NCBI RefSeq assembly: GCF_004564075.1
Contig: NZ_CP038256.1
Coordinates: forward strand, 2,666,001 to 2,730,000
Direction: 5' to 3'
From: Microbacterium sediminis
GTDB taxonomy: Bacteria; Actinomycetota; Actinomycetes; Actinomycetales; Microbacteriaceae
Length of the DNA: 64,000 bases
The notes beneath the pieces were generated by a model. The model was not told the DNA's origin. It saw nothing but the letters and a program-made list of their open reading frames with translations, and did no database searches. Below, piece after piece: positions 55,088 to 63,595 of this stretch; positions within the stretch are counted from its first letter, which is position 1, and every line of letters starts with the position of its first letter. The position numbers and the translations under genes were made by a program.

Positions 55088-55716
55088 TGAGCGCGCCCAC
55101 GCCGGAGCACCCGCTCTTCGCGCATCGCGTCGTGCCGCTGGCCTCGATCTCCGATCCCGCGCACGTCGACGCGATCGGCGCGGGCCTGGTCGCGGGCGGG
55201 CTGCCCGTGGTCGAGGTGGCCCTGCGCGGCGAGCACGGCCTGGGCGCCGTCGAGCGCCTGGCCGCGCGCGGCGACCTGCTCGTCGGCGCCGGCACCGTGC
55301 TCTCGATCGACCAGGCGCGTCGCGCGATCGACGCGGGCGCGGCGTTCGCCGTGACGCCCGGGCTCGACGCCGAGGTCGTGCGGTACGTCACGGGCGCGGG
55401 CCTGCCCATCGTGCCGGGCGTGCTCACCCCCACCGAGGTGCAGGCGGCCGTGGGCCTGGGCCTGCGCCGCCTCAAGCTCTTCCCGGCTGGCGTCTTCGGT
55501 GGGCTGAGGCTGCTGAGCGCCTACGCCGACGTGTACCGCGACGTGCGGTTCATGCCCTCGGGCGGCATCTCGGCCGCCACGCTCGCCGAGCACCTCGCGC
55601 ATCCGGCGGTGTTCGCCGCCAGCGGCAGCTGGATCGTCGCGGCCGCCGCGCAGGGCGCCGACGCGGTCGCCGCCCTCGCGCGCGAGGCCGTCGGGATCGC
55701 CGAGGCCGCGGCGTGA
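55087..55716 (+). CDS. eda: KDPG/KHG-type aldolase
   Basis: A 209-residue class I aldolase of the Entner-Doudoroff KDPG family. The Schiff-base lysine is K130 (L-R-R-L-K-L-F-P-A-G), the base glutamate E43 (V-V-E-V-A-L-R), and G-A-G-T-V-L is conserved. It cleaves KDPG to pyruvate and glyceraldehyde 3-phosphate. It is coupled to both neighbours by overlapping codons. Confidence 0.91.
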   Translation: MSAPTPEHPLFAHRVVPLASISDPAHVDAIGAGLVAGGLPVVEVALRGEHGLGAVERLAARGDLLVGAGTVLSIDQARRAIDAGAAFAVTPGLDAEVVRYVTGAGLPIVPGVLTPTEVQAAVGLGLRRLKLFPAGVFGGLRLLSAYADVYRDVRFMPSGGISAATLAEHLAHPAVFAASGSWIVAAAAQGADAVAALAREAVGIAEAAA

Positions 55717-56669
55717 GCGCGGACGTCGTCGCGCTGGGCGAGAGCCTCGGCCTGCTCGTGGCCCGGCAGATCGGGCGGCTGCAGCACGCGCGCGAGATGT
55801 GCCTGGGCTTCGGCGGCGCCGAGAGCAACGTCGCGATCGGGGTGGCCCGCCTCGGCGGCCGCTCCGCGTGGATCGGCCGGCTCGGGGCCGACGAGATCGG
55901 CGACCTCATCGTGCGCGAGCTGCACGCCGAGGACGTCGAGACGCACGTCGCCCGCGACGCCGAGGCGCCCACCGCGCTCATGCTCAAGACGCGGCCGCAC
56001 CCCGGCGCCAGTCGCGTGACGTACTACCGTGCGGGACAGGCGGGCAGCCGCCTGCGCCCCGAGGACGTGCCCGCCGACGCGGTCGGCGGCGCGACCGTGC
56101 TGCACGTCACCGGCATCTCGGCCGGCCTCGGCCCCGACCCGCGCGCCGCCGCGCACGCCGCGATCGACATCGCGCGCGACGCGGGCGTGCTCGTCTCGTT
56201 CGACGTGAACCACCGCTCGGCGCTGTGGGGCGACCCCGCGGAGGCCGCCGCGGCGTACCGCGAGCTCGCCGCCCGCGCCGACATCGTGTTCGCCGGCAGC
56301 GACGAGGCCGAGCTGCTCACCGGCGCGACCGACACCGAGGGCCAGCTCGACGCCGTGCTCGCGCTCGGTGCCCGGCACGCCGTCGTCAAGCTCGGCGAGC
56401 AGGGCGCCGCCGAGGCCGATGCCGACGGCACCCGCCTCGCCCAGCCCGCGTACACCGTGCCCGTCGTCGACACCGTCGGCGCGGGCGACGCCTTCGTGGC
56501 CGGCTGGCTGTACGAGCTCACGCGCGGCGCCGGTGCCGCGCAGCGCCTCGACACGGCCGCGGCCTGCGGCGCGGTGGCCTGCACGGGCCCCGGCGACTGG
56601 GAGGCGCTGCCGACCCCGGGCGAGCTGGCGGCCCTGCGCGCCGGCGGCGGCGATCCTGTCCGACGCTAG
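55713..56669 (+). CDS. kdgK: 2-keto-3-deoxygluconate kinase (PfkB family)
   Basis: A 318-residue ribokinase-like sugar kinase. The N-terminal G-G-A-E-S-N-V-A motif and the C-terminal D-T-V-G-A-G-D-A-F-V-A-G-W catalytic motif are intact. With kduI, kduD and the aldolase it completes uronate to KDPG conversion. The GTG start overlaps the aldolase stop (GTGA). Confidence 0.9.
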   Translation: MSADVVALGESLGLLVARQIGRLQHAREMCLGFGGAESNVAIGVARLGGRSAWIGRLGADEIGDLIVRELHAEDVETHVARDAEAPTALMLKTRPHPGASRVTYYRAGQAGSRLRPEDVPADAVGGATVLHVTGISAGLGPDPRAAAHAAIDIARDAGVLVSFDVNHRSALWGDPAEAAAAYRELAARADIVFAGSDEAELLTGATDTEGQLDAVLALGARHAVVKLGEQGAAEADADGTRLAQPAYTVPVVDTVGAGDAFVAGWLYELTRGAGAAQRLDTAAACGAVACTGPGDWEALPTPGELAALRAGGGDPVRR

Positions 56670-56684
56670 CCCTACGCTCGGAGG

Positions 56685-58010
56685 GTGACCGAGACCGGGC
56701 GATCGCTCAACCGAGACATCCTGCGACTCGCCGTCCCCGCGCTCGGGGCCCTCATCGCGGAGCCGGTGTTCCTCATCATCGACTCCGTCATGGTGGGACA
56801 CCTCGGCGTCACGCCGCTGGCCGGCCTGGGCCTGGCCTCCTCGGTGCTGAGCACGATCGTCGGGCTGATGATCTTCCTCGCCTATTCGACGACGCCCGCC
56901 GTGGCCCGCCGCTTCGGCGCGGGCGATCGTCGGGGCGCGGTCTCGGTGGGCATCGACGGGATGTGGCTGGCGCTCGGCATGGGCGCCGTGCTGGCCGTGG
57001 CCGGATACCTGGCCACCCCGCTGCTCGTCGGGCTGTTCGGCGCGCCCGCGGCGGTGTCGGAGCAGGCGGTGGCCTACCTCGGCATCTCGATGTGGGGACT
57101 GCCGGCGATGCTCATCGTGTTCGCCGCCACCGGGCTGCTGCGGGGCATGCAGAACACGGTGATCCCGCTCTGGATCGCCACCGCCGGCTTCGCCGCCAAC
57201 GCGCTGCTCAACGCCGTGTTCATGTACGGCCTCGGCTGGGGCATCGCCGGCTCCGCCGCGGGGACCGTCGTGGCCCAGTGGGGCATGGTCGGCGCGTACG
57301 TGTTCGTCGTCGGCCGGCTCGCCGCCCGCCACAACGCCTCCGTCCGGCCCCAGCGCGAGGGCGTGCGGGGATCGGCGCGATCGGGCGGCTGGATGTTCCT
57401 GCGCACCGTGAGCCTGCGGGTCAGCCTGCTCGTGACGGTCGGCGTGGCCACGGCGCTCGGCACGGACGAGCTGGCGGGCTGGCAGATCGTGTTCACGATC
57501 TCGTCGACGGCGGCGTTCGCGCTCGACGCGCTCGCGATCGCGGCGCAGGCGCTCATCGGCCGCTCGCTCGGCGAGGGCGACGAGGAGCACGTGCGAGGCG
57601 TGCTATCGCGCACGCTCGCGTGGGGCGCATGGTTCGGCGCGCTGTGCGGCGTGGTGATCGCCGCGCTGTCGGGCGTGGTCGGGGCGCTCTTCACCGGCTC
57701 GTGGGAGGTCGCCGCCCTGCTCGTGCCCGCCCTGCTCGTGATGGGCGCCATGCAGCCGCTGGCCGGTGCCGTGTACGTGCTCGACGGCGTGCTCATGGGC
57801 GCCGGCGACGCCCGCTACCTCGCGATCGCGGGCGCGATCAACCTCGTGCCGTTCCTTCCCTACCTGGCCGCGCTGTGGTGGCTGCGCCCCACCGGATCGT
57901 GGGGCCTGGCGCTGCTGTCGGCGGGCTTCTTCGTCGTGCTCATGGGCATGCGCTTCTGGACGCTCTTCCGCCGCGTCCGCGGCACGCAGTGGCTGCGCCA
58001 GGAGGTCTGA
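56685..58010 (+). CDS. MATE-family efflux transporter (DinF type)
   Basis: A 441-residue membrane protein with about 12 helices, of the MATE/DinF group: I-L-R-L-A-V-P-A-L-G at the N-terminus and two related halves. It uses an ion gradient to export organic cations. Start GTG, with TACGCT ending 6 nt upstream and no Shine-Dalgarno beyond an overlapping CGGAGG. It probably has its own promoter even though kdgK ends 15 bases before. Confidence 0.85.
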   Translation: MTETGRSLNRDILRLAVPALGALIAEPVFLIIDSVMVGHLGVTPLAGLGLASSVLSTIVGLMIFLAYSTTPAVARRFGAGDRRGAVSVGIDGMWLALGMGAVLAVAGYLATPLLVGLFGAPAAVSEQAVAYLGISMWGLPAMLIVFAATGLLRGMQNTVIPLWIATAGFAANALLNAVFMYGLGWGIAGSAAGTVVAQWGMVGAYVFVVGRLAARHNASVRPQREGVRGSARSGGWMFLRTVSLRVSLLVTVGVATALGTDELAGWQIVFTISSTAAFALDALAIAAQALIGRSLGEGDEEHVRGVLSRTLAWGAWFGALCGVVIAALSGVVGALFTGSWEVAALLVPALLVMGAMQPLAGAVYVLDGVLMGAGDARYLAIAGAINLVPFLPYLAALWWLRPTGSWGLALLSAGFFVVLMGMRFWTLFRRVRGTQWLRQEV

Positions 58011-58135
58011 CAGGCACCCCTCCCCGTCGACGCGCGTCCGGCCCCCACTCGGACCGGGATGGGCGGCCACTCAGCTGCCCCACCTAGCGCCCTGCGCGGC
58101 GCGGCGGGCGCGGAGCATGGATTCCGAGGACGATC

Positions 58136-58897
58136 ATGCCCACACGCAGACAGCTGAGGACCGAGCGCAGGCGCGCGGCGCGTCGGCGTACCCTCCTTCG
58201 GCTCGGCGCCGACGTGGGCATCGCGATGACCGTCGCGGCCGCGCTCACGAGCGGCGTGCTCACGGCCGGCGTGGCGACGTCCGACGTGGCCACGTCCGGG
58301 GATCTCCGCGCCGGCTCGTCCGACGTGCAGAGCTACGCCGCCGGGGCCGGGTTCTCGTCCGCCGCGCTCAGCACGCAGACGTACTCCGCCAGCACGATGG
58401 CCGAGATCGCGGCGGCGCAGCGCGCGCTGCGGATCGCCGCGATCCGCGCGGCCGTCGCGGCCGGCGAGCCGTTCGGCCTCGAGGACCTGCCGGCGGCCCA
58501 GACGGGTCCGGCGGTCGCGGCGCTCGGGTGGGCCTGGCCGGTGGCGAGCGGATGGATCAGCGACACCTTCGGCACGCGGGGCGGCGCCCACGCGGGCATC
58601 GACATCGCCGCTGCCGAGGGCACGCCCGTCACGGCCGCCGCGCCGGGGATCGTGGTGCTCTCCGAGGAGTCCTACCAGGGCTACGGCGTCGCAATCATGA
58701 TCGAGCACGCCGACGGGGTCCGCACGGTGTACGGCCATCTCGTCGCGGGCAGCCGCGCGGTCGAGCCCGGCGACTGGGTCGAGGCCGGCGATCGGCTCGG
58801 CGACGTGGGCAACACGGGCCGCAGCTTCGGCGCCCACCTGCACTTCGAGGTCCGCGTGGACGGCGCCGCGGTCGACCCGCTCACGTACCTGCCGTGA
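58136..58897 (+). CDS. M23/LytM-family peptidoglycan peptidase
   Basis: A 253-residue protein with an arginine-rich N-terminus, one membrane or signal helix (about residues 22-45), an A/S-rich linker and a C-terminal LytM domain. The metal-binding residues are in H-A-G-I-D-I-A, Y-G-H-L and H-L-H-F-E-V-R. It is secreted or membrane-anchored and acts on cell-wall cross-links, or may be a wall-hydrolase regulator. A weak GAGGAC precedes the ATG. Confidence 0.88.
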   Translation: MPTRRQLRTERRRAARRRTLLRLGADVGIAMTVAAALTSGVLTAGVATSDVATSGDLRAGSSDVQSYAAGAGFSSAALSTQTYSASTMAEIAAAQRALRIAAIRAAVAAGEPFGLEDLPAAQTGPAVAALGWAWPVASGWISDTFGTRGGAHAGIDIAAAEGTPVTAAAPGIVVLSEESYQGYGVAIMIEHADGVRTVYGHLVAGSRAVEPGDWVEAGDRLGDVGNTGRSFGAHLHFEVRVDGAAVDPLTYLP

Positions 58898-58935
58898 GTC
58901 GGCACGTCTGCATCACGTGGCCCGATCGCGCGGAA

Positions 58936-59565
58936 TCAGGCGTAGCGGCGGCACCACTCGTACATCACGACGGCCGCCGCCGCGGACGCGTTGATCGAGC
59001 GCGTCGATCCGTACTGGGTGATCTCGATGTGGCTCGAGGCCGCGGCAAGCGCCTCGCCCGACAGCCCCGGCCCCTCCTGGCCGAACAGCAGCACGCACCG
59101 CTCGGGCAACTCCGCCCGATCGACCGGAACGGCCTCGCCCACGTTGTCGACCGCGACGATCGGGATGCCCTCCGCACGCGCCCACGCCGCGAACGCCTCG
59201 ACGTCCGGGTGGTGCACCACGTGCTGATAGCGATCGGTCACCATGGCGCCGCGCCGGTTCCAGCGGCGGCGGCCGATGATGTGCACCCTGTCGGCGAGGA
59301 ACGCGTTGGCGCTGCGCACGATCGATCCGATGTTCATGTCGTGCTGCCAGTTCTCGATCGCGACGTGGAACGGATGCCGCCTCGCGTCGAGATCGGCGAC
59401 GATCGCCTCCATCGTCCAGTAGCGGTACCGATCGATGACGTTCCGGCTGTCGCCGTTCGCCAGCAGCTCGGGATCGTACTGCTCCCCCTCCGGCCACTCC
59501 CCCGGCCACGGCCCGACGCCGTGCGTGGTCAGCTCGCGGCTGGGCTCGGGGATCGCGTCGGTCAC
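58936..59565 (-). CDS. SpoU/TrmH-family RNA 2'-O-methyltransferase
   Basis: A 209-residue SPOUT methyltransferase with all three motifs: N-I-G-S-I-V-R-S-A-N-A-F, L-F-G-Q-E-G-P-G-L-S and S-T-R-S-I-N-A-S-A-A-A-A. It methylates a ribose 2'-OH in rRNA or tRNA; the target base is unknown. The GTG at 59565 has TACGCT ending 6 nt upstream, which suggests a leaderless mRNA divergent from mntH. A longer reading would cross the mntH operator. Confidence 0.88.
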   Translation of the reverse strand: MTDAIPEPSRELTTHGVGPWPGEWPEGEQYDPELLANGDSRNVIDRYRYWTMEAIVADLDARRHPFHVAIENWQHDMNIGSIVRSANAFLADRVHIIGRRRWNRRGAMVTDRYQHVVHHPDVEAFAAWARAEGIPIVAVDNVGEAVPVDRAELPERCVLLFGQEGPGLSGEALAAASSHIEITQYGSTRSINASAAAAVVMYEWCRRYA

Positions 59566-59615
59566 CGTTCGAGCGTACGGCGTCGCGGGAGGGTGGTCGG
59601 CTGCGCGCCCGGCAC

Positions 59616-59633
59616 TTTTCGGTATACCGAAAA
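59616..59633. promoter_or_regulatory. MntR-type operator at mntH promoter
   Basis: TTTTCGGTATACCGAAAA is a perfect 18-bp palindrome in otherwise very GC-rich DNA. It overlaps the position expected for the -35 box of mntH, 18 bases before the start. The DtxR/MntR-like regulator is encoded 1.5 kb downstream. Confidence 0.78.
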
Positions 59634-59651
59634 ATCTGCCACACTGACGCA

Positions 59652-60908
59652 ATGACGATGGTGACGCCCCGCTCCGCGCCCCGACCGGCCTGGCTGCTCG
59701 GCCCCGCCCTCGTGGCGGGCGTCGCCTATCTCGATCCCGGCAACGTCGCCACCAACATGTCGGCCGGCGCGCAGTTCGGCTACCTGCTCGTGTGGGTGGT
59801 CGTGCTCGGCAATGCCATGGCGTGGCTCATCCAGTACCTCTCGGCCAAGCTCGGCGTCGTGACGGGGCGCAGCCTCGCGCAGACCCTCGGCGAGCGCCTG
59901 CGGCACCCGTGGGCGCGCCGCGCGTACTGGCTGCAGGCCGAGCTCGTGGCGATGGCCACCGACATCGCCGAGATCATCGGCGGCGCCGTGGCGCTGTGGC
60001 TGCTGTTCGACATCCCGTTGCTGGCGGGCGGGATCATCACGAGCGCCGTGTCGATGATCCTGCTCGCGATCCAGTCGACGCGCGGCGCCAAGCCGTTCGA
60101 GTTCGTGATCATCGGGCTGCTCGCGATCATCGCCGTGGGCTTCACGGTGGGGGTGTTCGTGGGGCCGCCCGATGTCGCGGCGACGGCGGCGGGCCTCGTG
60201 CCGCGGTTCGAGGGGACAGCTTCGGTGCTGCTGGCCGCGTCGATCCTCGGCGCGACCGTGATGCCGCACGCGATCTACGCGCACAGCGCCCTCTCCCGCG
60301 ATCGCTTCGCCCCGGGCCGCGCACTCCCCTCCGCCGGCGACGAGGCCGTGCCGTCGATCCCCCGCCTGCTGCGCGCCACCAAGCTGGACGTGACGATCGC
60401 CCTCGCGATCGCGGGAACCGTGAACCTTGCGATCCTGCTGCTGGGCGCCGCCAACCTGCCCGGCGTCCCGGGCACCGACAGCCTCGAGGGCGCGCACGCC
60501 GCGCTGTCGGCCGGCCTCGGCCCCGCGATCGCGACGCTGTTCGCCGTCGGGCTGCTGGCCAGCGGCCTGGCCTCCACGTCGGTCGGCGCCTACGCCGGGG
60601 CGGAGATCATGTCGGGACTGCTGCGCCTGCGGATCCCCCTGCTCGCGCGGCGCATCATCACCCTCGTGCCCGCCCTGGCGATCCTCGCGCTCGGCTTCGA
60701 CCCCACCCAGGCGCTCATCCTCAGCCAGGTGGTGCTGTCGTTCGGCATCCCCTTCGCCCTCATCCCGCTCGTCGCGCTGACGGCGCAGGATCGCACCCTC
60801 GGCCGCTTCCGCAACCGCTGGTGGACCACCGCCCTCGGCGTGGTGTGCAGCGCGTTCCTCATCGCCCTCAACGGCGCCCTGCTCTGGCTCACCTTCACGG
60901 GCGCCTGA
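59652..60908 (+). CDS. mntH: Nramp-family manganese/divalent metal importer
   Basis: A 418-residue Nramp transporter with about 11 helices. The first helix carries the metal-binding D-P-G-N-V-A motif and a later helix has M-P-H-A-I-Y, both diagnostic. It imports Mn2+ (and possibly Fe2+) with protons. A CACACT hexamer ends 6 nt before the ATG, so the mRNA may be leaderless. The palindrome upstream fits repression by MntR when manganese is plentiful. Confidence 0.93.
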   Translation: MTMVTPRSAPRPAWLLGPALVAGVAYLDPGNVATNMSAGAQFGYLLVWVVVLGNAMAWLIQYLSAKLGVVTGRSLAQTLGERLRHPWARRAYWLQAELVAMATDIAEIIGGAVALWLLFDIPLLAGGIITSAVSMILLAIQSTRGAKPFEFVIIGLLAIIAVGFTVGVFVGPPDVAATAAGLVPRFEGTASVLLAASILGATVMPHAIYAHSALSRDRFAPGRALPSAGDEAVPSIPRLLRATKLDVTIALAIAGTVNLAILLLGAANLPGVPGTDSLEGAHAALSAGLGPAIATLFAVGLLASGLASTSVGAYAGAEIMSGLLRLRIPLLARRIITLVPALAILALGFDPTQALILSQVVLSFGIPFALIPLVALTAQDRTLGRFRNRWWTTALGVVCSAFLIALNGALLWLTFTGA

Positions 60909-60939
60909 GCCCGCGCGGCCCGCTGGCTCCGCCACCGCC

Positions 60940-61020
60940 GCGCCCGGGCGGACGGAGCCGCGCCCGGGCGGACGATCCACGCGCCCGCGCGGAGATCCAC
61001 GCTCCGCAGGACCAATCACC
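60940..61020. repeat. Degenerate tandem array of about 20-bp units
   Basis: Four adjoining units of 20-21 bases, each starting GCGCCCGGGCGGA or a variant (60940, 60960, 60981, 61001) and mostly ending ATCCAC, lie in the mntH-mntR gap. Weaker echoes continue to about 61090. No gene was seen here. Confidence 0.55.
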
Positions 61021-61121
61021 GCACATCCCTCCGCCTGAGCGCAGATCCCCTCCCCCGGGCGCGGATCGTCCGACGCACCGCGGATCTCGGTGACGCGGCG
61101 GGCGCCGCGTACCCTGGTGCC

Positions 61122-61724
61122 GTGCCCTCCCCCGCTGTCGACGACTACCTGAAGACGGTGTACGCGCACACCGAGTGGCAGGACGCGCCCATCACCCCCT
61201 CGGTGCTCGCGGCGAAGCTCGGGGTGGCGCCGTCGAGCGTGACCGAGATGGTCAAGAAGCTCGCGGCGCAGGGCCTGGTGGCGCACGAGCCGTACCGCGC
61301 GGTGCGCCTCACCCCGGAGGGCGAGCGGCGGGCGCTCGAGATGACGCGCCGGCACCGGCTCATCGAGACCTGGCTCGTGCGCGACTTCGGCTACGCGTGG
61401 GACGAGGTGCACGACGAGGCCGAGGTGCTCGAGCACACGATCAGCGACCGGCTTCTCGCGGCGATCGACGAGCGCCTGGGCCACCCCCGCTTCGATCCGC
61501 ACGGCGACGCGATCCCCGACGCCGACGGGCGCGTCGAGCGTGAGCCGTTCGTGCTGCTGGCCGACGCCGCCCCGGGCCACGTGGGCCGCGTGCTGCGCGT
61601 GAGCGACCGCGACCCCGAGCTGCTGCGGGCGATCGAGGAGGCGGGCATCGACGTCGGATCGCCGCTGCGCGCCGGCGACGAGGTCCCCGCGGGGGCCGAG
61701 CAGGTCATCTGGATCAGCGCCTGA
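61122..61724 (+). CDS. mntR: DtxR/MntR-family metal-dependent regulator
   Basis: A 200-residue regulator with the DtxR winged helix (S-V-L-A-A-K-L-G-V-A-P-S-S-V-T-E-M-V-K-K-L) and the metal-binding dimerisation domain (R-R-H-R-L-I-E, then E-A-E-V-L-E-H-T-I-S). A C-terminal FeoA/SH3-like segment follows. The neighbouring mntH argues for manganese sensing. GTG start with TACCCT ending 6 nt upstream, so probably leaderless. Confidence 0.88.
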   Translation: MPSPAVDDYLKTVYAHTEWQDAPITPSVLAAKLGVAPSSVTEMVKKLAAQGLVAHEPYRAVRLTPEGERRALEMTRRHRLIETWLVRDFGYAWDEVHDEAEVLEHTISDRLLAAIDERLGHPRFDPHGDAIPDADGRVEREPFVLLADAAPGHVGRVLRVSDRDPELLRAIEEAGIDVGSPLRAGDEVPAGAEQVIWISA

Positions 61725-61799
61725 TCGGACCCCGGTCCCACCGGGAATCATCCCGTGGTCCGATGCGGCCGCCGCACGCTCGTCCGTAGCGTCGGAGGC

Positions 61800-62720
61800 A
61801 TGATCACGGCTGAGAACCTCACGAAGCGCTTCGGCGCGCAGACCGCGGTGGACGGCATCTCGTTCACCGCCCGGCCCGGCCAGGTGACCGGGTTCCTCGG
61901 GCCCAACGGCGCGGGCAAGTCGACCACCATGCGCATGATCATGGGGCTCGACCGGCCGACCGCCGGGACGACGACCGTCAACGGCCGCCCGTTCGCCGAG
62001 CATGCCGATCCCATGCGCCAGGCGGGCGCGCTGCTCGACGCGAAGGCGGTCCACCCCGGTCGCACCGCCGAGGCGCACCTGCGGATGCTCGCCGCGACCA
62101 ACGGCATCCCGCGCCGCCGCATCGGCGAGGTGCTCGAGCTCACGGGCCTCGAGTCCGTCGCCCGGCGGCGGATCGGCGGGTTCTCCCTCGGCATGCACCA
62201 GCGCCTCGGCATCGCCGCCACCATGCTCGGCGACCCGCAGGTGCTCATCTTCGACGAGCCCGTCAACGGCCTCGACCCCGAGGGCGTGCACTGGGTGCGC
62301 GGCTTCGCCCGCGCGCGGGCCGCGGAGGGCCGCACGGTGTTCATCTCGTCGCACCTGATGAGCGAGATGTCGCAGACCGCGGACCACATCATCGTGCTCG
62401 GCCGCGGCCGCGTACTCGCCGATGCGCCCCTCGCCGACTTCCTCTCGGCCGCCCGCCGCGACGTCACGCGCGTGCGCGTGTCGGATCCGGCCGCGCTCGC
62501 CTCCCTGCTCGCCGACGACGGCGTCACCGTCACCCAGACGCCCGCCGGCGCCCTCGAGGTGCAGGGCGTGCCCGCGTACCGGATCGCCCGCGTCGCCGCC
62601 GACGGCGGCCTCGACCTGAACGAGCTCACGCCCGTGGCGGCCTCGCTCGAGGAGGCCTACCTCGCTCTCACCGGCGACGCCACCGAGTACCGCAGCGACG
62701 CCGCGGCCGTGGCCGCCTGA
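61800..62720 (+). CDS. ABC exporter ATPase
   Basis: A 306-residue ATPase of the DrrA/CcmA type. Walker A is G-P-N-G-A-G-K-S-T-T-M, the signature F-S-L-G-M-H-Q-R (L-S-G-G replaced by S-L-G-M, as often in this group), and Walker B V-L-I-F-D-E-P-V-N-G-L-D-P. It pairs with the permease 28 bases downstream. The exported substrate is unknown. TAGCGT ends 7 nt before the ATG. Confidence 0.87.
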   Translation: MITAENLTKRFGAQTAVDGISFTARPGQVTGFLGPNGAGKSTTMRMIMGLDRPTAGTTTVNGRPFAEHADPMRQAGALLDAKAVHPGRTAEAHLRMLAATNGIPRRRIGEVLELTGLESVARRRIGGFSLGMHQRLGIAATMLGDPQVLIFDEPVNGLDPEGVHWVRGFARARAAEGRTVFISSHLMSEMSQTADHIIVLGRGRVLADAPLADFLSAARRDVTRVRVSDPAALASLLADDGVTVTQTPAGALEVQGVPAYRIARVAADGGLDLNELTPVAASLEEAYLALTGDATEYRSDAAAVAA

Positions 62721-62748
62721 TCCCGGATTCCCAGAAAGGCATATAGCA

Positions 62749-63585
62749 ATGTCGACGCTTGCATCTTCCACCCCGGCCCGAGCGGCGCTCGCCCCCGCCG
62801 GCACCGGCTTCGCCCGCCTGGTCCGGGCCGAGTGGATCGCGCTCACGAGCCTCCGCGCCACGCACTGGTCCCTCTGGATCGGCGCCGCCCTCGCCTTCGG
62901 CCTCACCGCCGGCATGGCGCTGCTGTGGGTCACCGCCGCCGCGCGCTCGGATCAGCCACTCGCCCTCGAGTCCCTGCCGCCGGCCACCGATCTCATGACC
63001 AACGGCTACATCGTGGCGATCGCGGTCGCCGTGGTGCTCGGCGCCGCCGCCTATGCCAAGGAGCACGCCACGGGCTCCCTCCGCACGCGCCTGGCCGCCG
63101 CACCCGCCCGCACGCGCACGCTCCTGGCGATGGCCACCGTCACCGGCACCACGCTGTTCATCTTCTCGGTGGTGGGCTTCGCGCTCTGCTTCGTCGCCGC
63201 CGCGCTGATCTACTCGGCCTTCGGAGCACCCGTGGCCCTCACCGATCCCCTGCTGCAGCTGATCCTGCCGCTGCTCGGCATCGGGCTCGGCGCGGCGCTC
63301 ACCAGCGCCTTCAGCCTGGGGGTCGCGGCCATGCTGCGCTCGGAGACGTGGGCCGTCTCGCTCACCTTCGTGTTCCTGTTCCTGGTGCCCACCCTCCTCG
63401 CATCGCTCCCGTGGGAGTGGGCGGCGACGGCGTCCGAGTACGTGCTCGGCACCACCGTGCAGGCACTCCCCGTCACGGCGGCCGGCGTGACCGGCGACTA
63501 CCTCGCCGACGTGCTCATCACGGTCGGCTGGGCCGCCGCCGCGCTCATAGGCGGCGCGTTCGTGATGGGTCGACGCGACGCGTAG
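62749..63585 (+). CDS. ABC exporter permease
   Basis: A 278-residue membrane protein with about six helices of the ABC-2 type, partner of the preceding ATPase. The region T-N-G-Y-I-V-A-I-A-V-A-V-V-L-G followed by K-E-H-A-T-G-S-L-R-T-R-L is typical of such permeases. No clear clue to the substrate was seen. Confidence 0.82.
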   Translation: MSTLASSTPARAALAPAGTGFARLVRAEWIALTSLRATHWSLWIGAALAFGLTAGMALLWVTAAARSDQPLALESLPPATDLMTNGYIVAIAVAVVLGAAAYAKEHATGSLRTRLAAAPARTRTLLAMATVTGTTLFIFSVVGFALCFVAAALIYSAFGAPVALTDPLLQLILPLLGIGLGAALTSAFSLGVAAMLRSETWAVSLTFVFLFLVPTLLASLPWEWAATASEYVLGTTVQALPVTAAGVTGDYLADVLITVGWAAAALIGGAFVMGRRDA

Positions 63586-63595
63586 GTTGGTGTCC

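Noticed and set aside
59562..62933. An 1123-codon open frame on the minus strand across mntH, mntR and the ABC ATPase
   Set aside because: It crosses several conserved genes and promoters, has biased composition and no family features.
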